Made by a program: the position numbers and the translations under genes
Part shown: one piece after another, positions 34,747 through 42,346 of the stretch
Layout: every line of letters begins with the position of its first letter
Position numbering within the stretch: the first letter of the stretch is position 1
The notes under the pieces: model-generated
The model's database searches: none
What the model was told of the DNA's origin: nothing
Seen by the model: only the letters and a program-made list of their open reading frames with translations
Assembly (NCBI GenBank): GCA_964468435.1
Contig: CAYXVE010000028.1
Location: forward strand, 1 to 61,858
Direction of reading: 5' to 3'
DNA length: 61,858 bases
From: JBCCTX01 sp964468435
GTDB lineage: Bacteria > Bacteroidota > Bacteroidia > J057

Positions 34747-36774
34747 TTATTTATTGCTTTCTCTCCCTCCTATAAGATCATCTTGTAATTTTTCGAGTTC
34801 CTCCCACTTGCCTTGTGTGGCAAGGTCGGCCTGTTGAGGCCATGTAGCAGGGTCGTGAATTCTGTAACGATCCCCTGCTGCTTTGAGAATCTCTTCTAGA
34901 CGGTCTACATCTGTATCTGCCAGTTGTCTCCAGGTAAATATTCCTGCATCATTGAGCAGGCTTTCGATTTTGGGGCCGATACCTTCGATCATTTTGAGAT
35001 CTTCTTTGACAGGAGGAGCGGCCTGTGCTAATGGAGCTCTGCGAATACCTCCGATCAGTTCTTCCTGAAGTTTATCCAGCTCTGTCCATTTACCATCACG
35101 AGCAAGCACTGCCTGCTCGGGCCAACTAGAAGGATCATGGATCTGATATCGATTACCAGCACTGTCGAGGATAGCTCTGAGTCTATCTACTTGATTGTCA
35201 GCCAGATCGTCCCAGGTTGTAATACCTGCATCGTTGAGAAGGTTCTCGATCTTGGGACCAATACCTTCGATGCGTTTGAGGTCATCTTTCTCAGACTCTT
35301 TGCCGTAGATACCCAGGATGATCTCATTTTGCATCTCATACAGTTCATCCCATTTACCATTGGCAGCTAATCTCGCCTGAACTTTCCAGATAGATGGATC
35401 TATTTCGTTATAAGGACGTCCAGCAGCATCCAGAATTCCATTTAGCTGATCCATATCTGCATCAGCCAGTTCCTGGTAATTGCTGATTCCGCCATTGCTG
35501 AGTAGACCTTCTATACGAGGACCAATGCCTTCAATTCGTTTAAGGTCATCTCCGATCTGAGATCCTACAGGACCTACATACAATCCTCCGATCAATTCAT
35601 CCTGAAGGTCTTCTAGGTCCTCCCAACGACCTGCAGCAGCCAACCAGGCCTGCTGCGGCCAGGATGATGGGTCGAGGTTGGCAAAGCGGTTGCCCTCTTT
35701 ATCCAGGATCGCTCTGAGTTCAGCAGGATTCTTTTGGGACAATTCCTCAAAAGTATCTATTCCTTCCTTATTAAGCACCTGCTCAGCTTTAAGACCCAGA
35801 CCCTCAATGATCTTAAGATCATCCTTGTCTGAAATCATTACAATATTTGTATCTGAAGCTTTTTTCGATACCATCACGCCTCCAATCAGTTCTTCCTGCA
35901 GGGCATCCAGTTCATCCCATTTCCCAGCATTTGCTAGTGCAGCCTGTTGTGGCCAAGATGTCGGGTCAAGATCCTTGAATCTTCCTCCTGCTACGGTCAG
36001 AATTTCCTTCAAGCGATCCCGATCTGTATTTGCCAGTTGAGCCCAGGTATGTATACCTGCATTATTGAGTAACCCTTCTAACCTGGGACCTACACCTTCG
36101 ATTCGCCTGAGGTCATCAGCATCTTTGTATTGACCTACCGGGCCATAATATACACCCCCGATCAACTCTTCCTGCAGCATCTCCAGCTCTTGCCATTTAC
36201 CTTCCCGTGCCAGTATTGCCTGTTGTGGCCAGGAAGTGGGGTCCAAATACTGGAATCTTCCACCTTCCTGATCCAGTATCTCTCTCAATTTGCTGGGTTG
36301 AATGTCTGCCAATTGTGTCCAGGTATATATTCCTGCCTTCTTCAGAATCTTCTCTACATTAGGACCCACCCCCTCTATTTTTTTCAGGTCATCTTCTCTA
36401 GATTCATTAGATGGTGCTCCTGCCCCCATCGTACCTCCGCTTTGAAGCTGCGCTTCTAGCTCTGTATTTCTTTTACGACTATCTTTCAACTGATCGGTAA
36501 GAGTGCTTAGCTGTAATTCATAATCTGAAATCTGAGTCTTCAGAGTCGTTATTTCTTGTTCCATACCACTTGCCTCTACACCGGTGCCATAAGCATCCCC
36601 TCCCTGATCTATGGTTGCCCGTAGAGATTGATTACTCGTCTCTAGCTCAGCTATGCGTTCACTATCTTTTTTTCTTCTGGACTGTCCCATGAACAATCTT
36701 AGCAGGTAGCCCAGAACAAAGGCACCGAGAAACCAAAGAATCGGGCCTAACCAGGTATTACAATTATCGAACAT
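34747..36774 (-). CDS. Membrane-anchored protein with six 80-residue HhH-like repeats
   Basis: This 675-residue protein has three parts. A membrane helix lies at about 9-28 and is followed by basic residues. A coiled-coil stretch fills about 36-112. Six tandem repeats occupy about 128-207, 220-299, 318-397, 409-488, 497-576 and 591-670. Each repeat starts DDLKxIEGIGPxIExLLNxAGI, a helix-hairpin-helix-like pattern as in DUF4332-type domains. It continues through a helix, a DPSSWPxQA turn and ends LQEELIGG. Such units usually bind DNA or pack against other proteins. No catalytic residues are apparent. The gene lies 33 bp after the OmpA-like gene on the same strand. Repeat 3 (GLGLKAE) is the most divergent at the GxG turn. 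Confidence 0.85.
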   Translation of the reverse strand: MFDNCNTWLGPILWFLGAFVLGYLLRLFMGQSRRKKDSERIAELETSNQSLRATIDQGGDAYGTGVEASGMEQEITTLKTQISDYELQLSTLTDQLKDSRKRNTELEAQLQSGGTMGAGAPSNESREDDLKKIEGVGPNVEKILKKAGIYTWTQLADIQPSKLREILDQEGGRFQYLDPTSWPQQAILAREGKWQELEMLQEELIGGVYYGPVGQYKDADDLRRIEGVGPRLEGLLNNAGIHTWAQLANTDRDRLKEILTVAGGRFKDLDPTSWPQQAALANAGKWDELDALQEELIGGVMVSKKASDTNIVMISDKDDLKIIEGLGLKAEQVLNKEGIDTFEELSQKNPAELRAILDKEGNRFANLDPSSWPQQAWLAAAGRWEDLEDLQDELIGGLYVGPVGSQIGDDLKRIEGIGPRIEGLLSNGGISNYQELADADMDQLNGILDAAGRPYNEIDPSIWKVQARLAANGKWDELYEMQNEIILGIYGKESEKDDLKRIEGIGPKIENLLNDAGITTWDDLADNQVDRLRAILDSAGNRYQIHDPSSWPEQAVLARDGKWTELDKLQEELIGGIRRAPLAQAAPPVKEDLKMIEGIGPKIESLLNDAGIFTWRQLADTDVDRLEEILKAAGDRYRIHDPATWPQQADLATQGKWEELEKLQDDLIGGRESNK

Positions 36775-36807
36775 ATTACGTAATATTTTAACTGATTGAT
36801 TTTGAGT

Positions 36808-37632
36808 TTATTGTATAACAATTTCTGCTCTACGATTGAGTTTTCTACCTTCTTCGGTTTTATTGGTACTTACGGGATCAGAGAAGCCTTTGGAAAAAAC
36901 ACTAATACGATCAGCATCTATCCCCCTACTTATCAGGATATCTCTGATAGAATTTGCGCGTTGCATTCCCAGTTCCTGGTTAAAACGCTCTCCACCGATG
37001 GTATCAGTATGCCCAGTTATAGTAAGCTTCTTATCGGTTTTGGAAAGTACTTCCATAAGTCGGCCCAGGTAGCCATCTATTTCGTTATCAGGAATGCGTT
37101 GAGCAGAATTGTAAGGGAAATATACAGCAGTTCTCGCTGAGATATCAGGCACCCCTGAAATAATTCTCAATTCAGTACTCTCAAATAGATGATCTTCAAC
37201 GCCTTCTCTTTTAGCCACTCTTTCAGACTTTAACACAATCATGTCAGGATTTACATATTGTGAAAACAATCCTTTGACCTGCGTAGCTCTTGCCAGTCCC
37301 AGATTATCGAAATCTGTGTCATGGACTTCTTCTTCAAAGTAATAACCCGTTATCAGGAGTGAATCTCCTGCCTGATACCCCTGCAGTAAGGAATCCTTAT
37401 AAGATTCAAATTTCGAGGAATGAATTATTGGCTCTTCATCGGACCACTGAAACACCAATGGCCCATGATCCATTTCAGTGTCTGCAGAAATGCCTCCTGG
37501 CAACAATCCCTGCTGTTTATTTGAGGCAACAGCAGCCTGGTCGGAGCATTCTCTACAAACCCAGTTAGTAAGCCCGCCTAATAAAAACCATATAATCGTG
37601 GCTATTAAGACAAGTATTGCACGTAGGTTCAT
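36808..37632 (-). CDS. OmpA family protein with N-terminal membrane anchor
   Basis: This 274-residue protein has one membrane helix (about 4-24) followed by CRECSD, and a middle region of about 120 residues of unknown fold. A C-terminal OmpA peptidoglycan-binding domain contains AVYFPYNSAQRIPDNEIDGYL, LTITGHTDTIGGERFNQELGMQRANSIRDILISRGI and NRRAEIVI. The Asp and Arg that hold diaminopimelate are in place. There is no beta barrel, so it probably links a membrane to the wall. It is the first gene of the minus-strand run leading to the HhH, SPFH, VWA and DUF1800/DUF1501 genes. Confidence 0.88.
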   Translation of the reverse strand: MNLRAILVLIATIIWFLLGGLTNWVCRECSDQAAVASNKQQGLLPGGISADTEMDHGPLVFQWSDEEPIIHSSKFESYKDSLLQGYQAGDSLLITGYYFEEEVHDTDFDNLGLARATQVKGLFSQYVNPDMIVLKSERVAKREGVEDHLFESTELRIISGVPDISARTAVYFPYNSAQRIPDNEIDGYLGRLMEVLSKTDKKLTITGHTDTIGGERFNQELGMQRANSIRDILISRGIDADRISVFSKGFSDPVSTNKTEEGRKLNRRAEIVIQ

Positions 37633-37964
37633 GAGTGAATAGGTTTTATAATATTATCTGATTTGTTTCATATCATTTTGACCCCACAAAATTTACAAAG
37701 TCACATGCACTATTTCTTCACATAGCAAGTATACTCAATTTATTTCGTTTTTCCATCTTATACAGAAAGGATAATATTTCACAGATAGGTTAGACTTGGG
37801 ACGAAGATTTCGGGTGATGGAAGCGGGATGATGGGCTACAGCTGACAATAAAAATCAGGGGATGACAGACGTTCATCCCTTAATTTTCGCCATAATGGGG
37901 ATCGGGGATTATCCCCATACCCAAAAAGATAACTTCTGAAAGAAGTATCAGCCAGATATTATGA
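37633..37964. other. Intergenic region, 332 bp, with three hairpins
   Basis: It separates rseP (3' end at 37965) from the OmpA-like gene (5' end at 37632), both on the minus strand. The half nearest rseP holds three hairpins, described separately. The half nearest the OmpA-like gene (37633-37800) is AT-rich and should contain its promoter. Only loose -7 matches with a three-base spacer are present there (CAAAATTTA on the plus strand). Confidence 0.6.
37858..37946 (-). terminator. Tandem hairpins downstream of rseP
   Basis: Read on the minus strand after rseP, three stems appear in order. A 6-bp stem (37932-37946) is followed by TATCTTTTT. An 8-bp stem (37895-37918, ATGGGGAT/ATCCCCAT) comes next. 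A 7-bp stem (37859-37879) is followed by CTGATTTTTATT. The first and last have T-rich tails and are plausible rho-independent terminators. Confidence 0.45.
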
Positions 37965-39503
37965 CTAGCAGCCGCCCAGAATGTGGTTGAAAAAATCGTT
38001 GAAAATAACTAATACCATTAGTCCCAGTATAATAAACATCCCTATCTGCTGCGCAATAATGCGTATTTTGGGAGAGGGTTCTCTACGTGTGATAGCTTCA
38101 ATAAGTAGAAATACGACATGTCCTCCATCCAGCGCGGGTATAGGTAAGATATTGACGAAGGCCAGTATCATACTAAGGGAAGCTGTAAGAATCCAAAAGC
38201 CTCTCCATCCACCACTGGTGAAAATCTCCAGATATTGCTGAGCTATAGCCAGTGGCCCCATCACTGAAGATCCCGCATTAGCATTACCACTTACGATCTG
38301 CCCAAAGCCCTTGGCATTTACTGAAAGGATACCAAAAGCCCTGCCATAACCAGACTGGATGGATTCCACAAAGTTGTAATCCTTGTTTTCAGTCTTGATA
38401 TGTTCATACATATCCGGATGAGGCATAATCCCCATTTTACCGGTAGTATCCATTTGAACCGTGAGTGCATATAAGCTATCCTCACGCATAACTGTCACAT
38501 CAACAGCCTTATTTTTGTATTGGGGAATATACTGAAGTAAATCGACATAATAATTTACCGGTCTGTCATCCAGTTTCACGATAATATCACCGGTCTGTAA
38601 TCCGGCTTTATCTGCCGGCCAGCTCTGACTAACATTCATGGTACTGATAAGCGAATCTTCACTGGTCAGCTTAATTTTAGCCGGATAATTATACTTTTCA
38701 AACAGATATAGTTCTACTGTATCATTATTGAATTGGTTGAGAATATTGGAGGGCACGTCAATTCTGACTGTTTCATTATTGCGCTTTACTTCATAATATG
38801 CGTTATTATCTAAGAGAAGATTAGGCTTAAGATAATCTTCTACATAGGGCAAAGGTTTACCTTTGAAAGAATACAACTGATCTCCTGATCTGAATCCCAA
38901 CATCTGCCCCAAGGTCACCTTTTCAACGATTTCACCACATTTATTTTCGGACTTGATCTCTTCTCTTACAGCAATTCCGTATTCTAATTCTTCCACGGGT
39001 GTACGTTCTTCCCCATATTTGAAAGCGAGAAATGAAAAAATAAATACTCCTAGTATTACATTCATGATCACTCCACCAGTCATTACGATAAGCCGTTGCC
39101 AAACAGGCTTGGCACGAAATTCGTAGGATTGTGGCGCTTCGTTGATATGTTGAGTATCCATAGATTCGTCTATGATACCGGATATTTTGACATATCCTCC
39201 AAGCGGAGTAGCACCAATCTGATATTCAGTATCACCTCTTATTACACTAAACAATTTGGGAGGGAAACCTATAGAAAAAGCTTCAACCCGCATACCAAAC
39301 ATTTTAGCAGTCAGAAAATGCCCCAATTCATGAATTGTCACCAATACTGTAATCCCCAGCAGAACCAATCCGACTGCTTTGAGAATCGTTACGATCAGCT
39401 CGTATGTTTCCGGACCCATCAATTTACCCACTAACAAAGCAAGCAACACACTCCCCACAATCACACCTAACCGCAATAAACTTTGATTCCTATTTTTACT
39501 CAT
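37965..39503 (-). CDS. rseP: Site-2 protease RseP-like (RIP metalloprotease, M50)
   Basis: This 512-residue intramembrane zinc protease has HELGH in ITVLVTIHELGHFLTAKMFG (near residue 60) and the second metal site in LPIPALDGGHVVFLLIEAI near 450. Membrane helices are present at both ends, and between them are PDZ-type segments (GFRSGDQLYSFKG, WPADKAGLQTGDIIVKLDDRPV). FGMRVEAFSIGFPPKLF and YQIGATPLGGYVKISG are standard RIP text. It is expected to cut anti-sigma factors or signal-peptide remnants within the membrane. The start is taken at ATG 39503; 39515 would add four residues. It lies 83 bp behind dxr on the same strand, a pairing seen in many Bacteroidota. Confidence 0.93.
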   Translation of the reverse strand: MSKNRNQSLLRLGVIVGSVLLALLVGKLMGPETYELIVTILKAVGLVLLGITVLVTIHELGHFLTAKMFGMRVEAFSIGFPPKLFSVIRGDTEYQIGATPLGGYVKISGIIDESMDTQHINEAPQSYEFRAKPVWQRLIVMTGGVIMNVILGVFIFSFLAFKYGEERTPVEELEYGIAVREEIKSENKCGEIVEKVTLGQMLGFRSGDQLYSFKGKPLPYVEDYLKPNLLLDNNAYYEVKRNNETVRIDVPSNILNQFNNDTVELYLFEKYNYPAKIKLTSEDSLISTMNVSQSWPADKAGLQTGDIIVKLDDRPVNYYVDLLQYIPQYKNKAVDVTVMREDSLYALTVQMDTTGKMGIMPHPDMYEHIKTENKDYNFVESIQSGYGRAFGILSVNAKGFGQIVSGNANAGSSVMGPLAIAQQYLEIFTSGGWRGFWILTASLSMILAFVNILPIPALDGGHVVFLLIEAITRREPSPKIRIIAQQIGMFIILGLMVLVIFNDFFNHILGGC

Positions 39504-39586
39504 GTTTTCAATCAATCAAATTTTAATTCCAATATACATCTGTTACGAATAAAAACCTTTGTTGTTAATAAATAACGTTTTTGTCT

Positions 39587-40756
39587 CTATACTGTTGAGC
39601 CGAAATACTTAGCTACCAACCAGGATCTCGTTTCCCGGTCGGTTTCGATCAAATCCTCTAGAGAGGGATTTTCAATAAATGCAATGTGTCCGGTTGCAGC
39701 CTCATTGAGTTCTGCTATCTCTACAAAACCAATCTCGTTGTTTCTGAACATCTGATTGGAGATCTCGTTGGCTGCATTCAACACACAAGGGATATTTCCT
39801 TTCCGCTCCAAGGCTTCATAAGCCAATGCGAGATTTTTGAATACCTTACTGTCTACGGTCTCAAAGGTAAGGGAGGGATAATCTAGAAAATTGAAGCGAG
39901 GGTAATTATTTTCCAGCCTTAACGGGTAAGTCAATGCATACTGTATAGGCAAGCGCATATCCGGTAATCCCATTTGCGCTTTCATACTTCCATCTACAAA
40001 CTGAACCACAGAGTGAATAATTGACTGGGGATGAACCACTATATCGATTTGATATGTGTTCAGATCAAACAACCATTTGGCTTCTATGACTTCCAGGCCT
40101 TTATTCATCATAGACGCAGAATCTATAGTAATTTTGGCTCCCATGACCCAGTTGGGATGTTTGAGGGCTTGATCCAGGGTCACCTTCTGAAGCATTGACA
40201 GATCGTATCCACGGAACGGACCACCCGAAGCTGTTAGAATAATTTTATCAATTTCGGGTGCGTTCTCCCCCACAATGCACTGAAAAATTGCTGAATGTTC
40301 ACTATCAACTGGAATAATGGGCACACCATACTCACGAGCCAGTTTCATGATAAGTTCTCCTGCTACGACAAGTGTCTCCTTATTGGCCAGAGCAATCGTT
40401 TTACCAGCTTGAATAGCATTAATCGTGGGTTTGAGTCCCGAAAATCCCACAAGAGCATTGAGTACCATATCTACCTGAGAGAGGGTGACTACTTCCTCTA
40501 GAGCATTCGCCCCAGCATGGACTTTCACAGGTGTATTTTTCAGTGCATCGCACACCTTTGTGTAATAGCGCTCATTGACAATGACTACTGCATCCGGTTG
40601 AAACTTCAGGGCTTGCTCGATCAGTAGATCAGCTCTATGATGTGCTGTAAGCACCGATGCTGTAAACTGCGAAGCATGTGTCTGAATTACCTCCAATGCC
40701 TGTGTTCCTATGGAACCCGTAGAACCCAGTATAGCTATATTTTTACGTAATGGCAT
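39587..40756 (-). CDS. dxr: 1-deoxy-D-xylulose-5-phosphate reductoisomerase
   Basis: This 389-residue enzyme makes methylerythritol phosphate, the first committed step of non-mevalonate isoprenoid synthesis. The NADPH loop AILGSTGSIGTQALEVI is at residues 8-24. LANKETLVVAGELI lies near 125. The metal and substrate residues lie in PVDSEHSAIFQCI (near 152) and TASGGPFRGYDL (near 192), and IDSASMMNKGLEVIEAKWLF near 220 is invariant. The length is complete. It is divergent from the mannosyltransferase-like gene across 171 bp and followed by rseP. Confidence 0.96.
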   Translation of the reverse strand: MPLRKNIAILGSTGSIGTQALEVIQTHASQFTASVLTAHHRADLLIEQALKFQPDAVVIVNERYYTKVCDALKNTPVKVHAGANALEEVVTLSQVDMVLNALVGFSGLKPTINAIQAGKTIALANKETLVVAGELIMKLAREYGVPIIPVDSEHSAIFQCIVGENAPEIDKIILTASGGPFRGYDLSMLQKVTLDQALKHPNWVMGAKITIDSASMMNKGLEVIEAKWLFDLNTYQIDIVVHPQSIIHSVVQFVDGSMKAQMGLPDMRLPIQYALTYPLRLENNYPRFNFLDYPSLTFETVDSKVFKNLALAYEALERKGNIPCVLNAANEISNQMFRNNEIGFVEIAELNEAATGHIAFIENPSLEDLIETDRETRSWLVAKYFGSTV

Positions 40757-40927
40757 TTAATTTGCAATTGGTAATAATCAATTCTTGTATCTCTACGCGA
40801 TGCCTTACTACAAACTAAGGGCTTACAGGACTAAGGTGCAAGGATAATCTATCTGCAAGCGGGGTATTTTCTTTGATCTTGCTATTTGATTGGTTTTATT
40901 TACAAATTTAACGGGTAAATTCATATC

Positions 40928-41656
40928 ATGTCTTCTAGTGTCATTATTATTCCCACATACAATGAAGGGGAAAATATCGAAAGACTTATACATCGCATCT
41001 TTGAGGTAGTTCCGGATACACATATACTTATTGTAGAAGACAGCTCTCCAGATGGAACAGGAGATATTGTTCAACAGTTGCAGCATAATTATGAGGGCAA
41101 ACTCTTTATGGAAGTCCGCAAAGGAAAGCTTGGATTGGGAACAGCCTATATTCACGGTTTTCAATGGGCATTGGAACGCGATTATCAGTATATCTTTGAG
41201 ATGGATGCAGATTTTAGCCACGATCCGGATTCTCTTCCAGACCTGTTAAGTGCATGTAGAGATGAAGGATATGACATGTCTATAGGATCGAGATACATTA
41301 CTGGTGTGAATGTGGTCAACTGGCCTATGTCCAGGGTATTGATGAGCTATTACGCCAGTGTTTACGTGCGGATCATCACAGGCATGCCTATTAGAGATAC
41401 GACTGCGGGCTTCAAATGCTACACCAGCAAGGTGTTAAAGAAAGTTTTACAGGAACCCTTAAAGTTTGTAGGGTATGCATTTCAGATAGAGATGAAATTC
41501 AGAGCCTGGAAATATGGATTTACAATCAAGGAAATTCCTATTATCTTCAAAGACCGTGAAGCAGGTGAATCCAAAATTTCCAAGGGAATCATCAAGGAAG
41601 CTTTCTGGGGTGTGGTCAAGATCAAAGTTTCTTCATGGTTCAAAAAATGGGATTAA
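40928..41656 (+). CDS. Polyprenol-phosphate mannosyltransferase-like GT2 glycosyltransferase
   Basis: This 242-residue GT-A glycosyltransferase is of the dolichol-phosphate-mannose-synthase group (Dpm1-like). The start reads VIIIPTYNEGENIERLIHRIF, then LIVEDSSPDGTGDIV, the metal-binding DADFSHDP (residues about 96-103) and SIGSRYITGVNVVNWPMSR, and it ends with a typical RIPIIFKDREAGESKIS-type segment. It has no C-terminal membrane helices, like yeast-independent bacterial forms. It is expected to load a sugar, probably mannose, onto a polyprenyl phosphate at the inner membrane. It stands alone, with the damaged locus starting 150 bp behind it. Confidence 0.9.
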   Translation: MSSSVIIIPTYNEGENIERLIHRIFEVVPDTHILIVEDSSPDGTGDIVQQLQHNYEGKLFMEVRKGKLGLGTAYIHGFQWALERDYQYIFEMDADFSHDPDSLPDLLSACRDEGYDMSIGSRYITGVNVVNWPMSRVLMSYYASVYVRIITGMPIRDTTAGFKCYTSKVLKKVLQEPLKFVGYAFQIEMKFRAWKYGFTIKEIPIIFKDREAGESKISKGIIKEAFWGVVKIKVSSWFKKWD

Positions 41657-41803
41657 GCATTACCAATATTAACAGCATGCCTATCAGTTTCCCTGTATTT
41701 TTGTCAAAACCGTCTGAATTTCCCCATCCAACATTTTTTATTCTTCCTTGAGTTTCACTAATTTTTGTGACTAATCAATGTTGAACATATATAATCACAA
41801 TAG

Positions 41804-42322
41804 GTGATCAAAAAAATAGCTGCTTTTATCTCTACTATTGGGCCGGGGATATTTTTGATCGGATATAATATCGGAACCGGAAGCGTTACCACAATGGCTG
41901 TTTCGGGTTCCAGTTATGGGATGACGCTGATATGGCCTTTACTTTTATCCTGCCTGTTCACTTTCACAGACGGATTTCTGTATTTTGCAGACGCAGTAAA
42001 CCGGGATAACCTCAGATTCAATCTCGATACCTCCAATCAGTTTTTCCTTCAGGACAATATTTTTCTCTCACTTATCAGGCTATCAGAAAGGATCGATTAT
42101 ATTCATATTTCCGATAATCCGGGGGGCAGAATTGCTCATTGGGTTCCTGGAAGCGGCGTGATTGACTGGGAGTTGTTTTTTGAAACACTCGACAAAATCT
42201 CCTACAAAGGATATATCGGACTAGACATTGGAGGGGAGGAATCCCCAATAGATCAGATCGGTAAAGCTTATAGCCAAACCGCTAGCTGGGTAAATAGCCA
42301 TTATAGCCCAAATGCAAAATGA
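41804..42322 (+). pseudogene. Chimeric remnant: NRAMP transporter start fused to sugar isomerase end
   Basis: This 172-codon frame joins two unrelated families. Residues 1-54 (IGPGIFLIGYNIGTGSVTTM ... WPLLLSCLFTF) are the first membrane helices of an NRAMP-type metal-ion transporter. From about residue 55 (TDGFLYFADAVNRDNLRFNLD ... YIHISDNPGG ... GYIGLDIGGEES) it reads as the C-terminal third of a xylose-isomerase-like TIM-barrel sugar isomerase/epimerase. The transporter lacks most of its helices and the barrel lacks its first half, so neither can work. The junction is near 41966. An internal deletion of well over 1 kb that removed the end of one gene and the start of the next is the simplest reading; an assembly collapse is possible. 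The frame starts with GTG. Confidence 0.8.
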
Positions 42323-42346
42323 ATAAACCATAATCATCAGGACACT

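Noticed and set aside
34747..36774. DNA-level tandem repeats as a possible CRISPR or satellite array
   Set aside because: The periodicity is at protein level (80-residue units in one intact frame) with variable spacers between units, so it is a repeat protein and not an array.
40903..40910. CAAATTTA as a minus-strand -7 box for dxr
   Set aside because: It matches the consensus but lies about 145 bp from the dxr start, has no upstream TTTG partner, and sits next to the divergent glycosyltransferase start.
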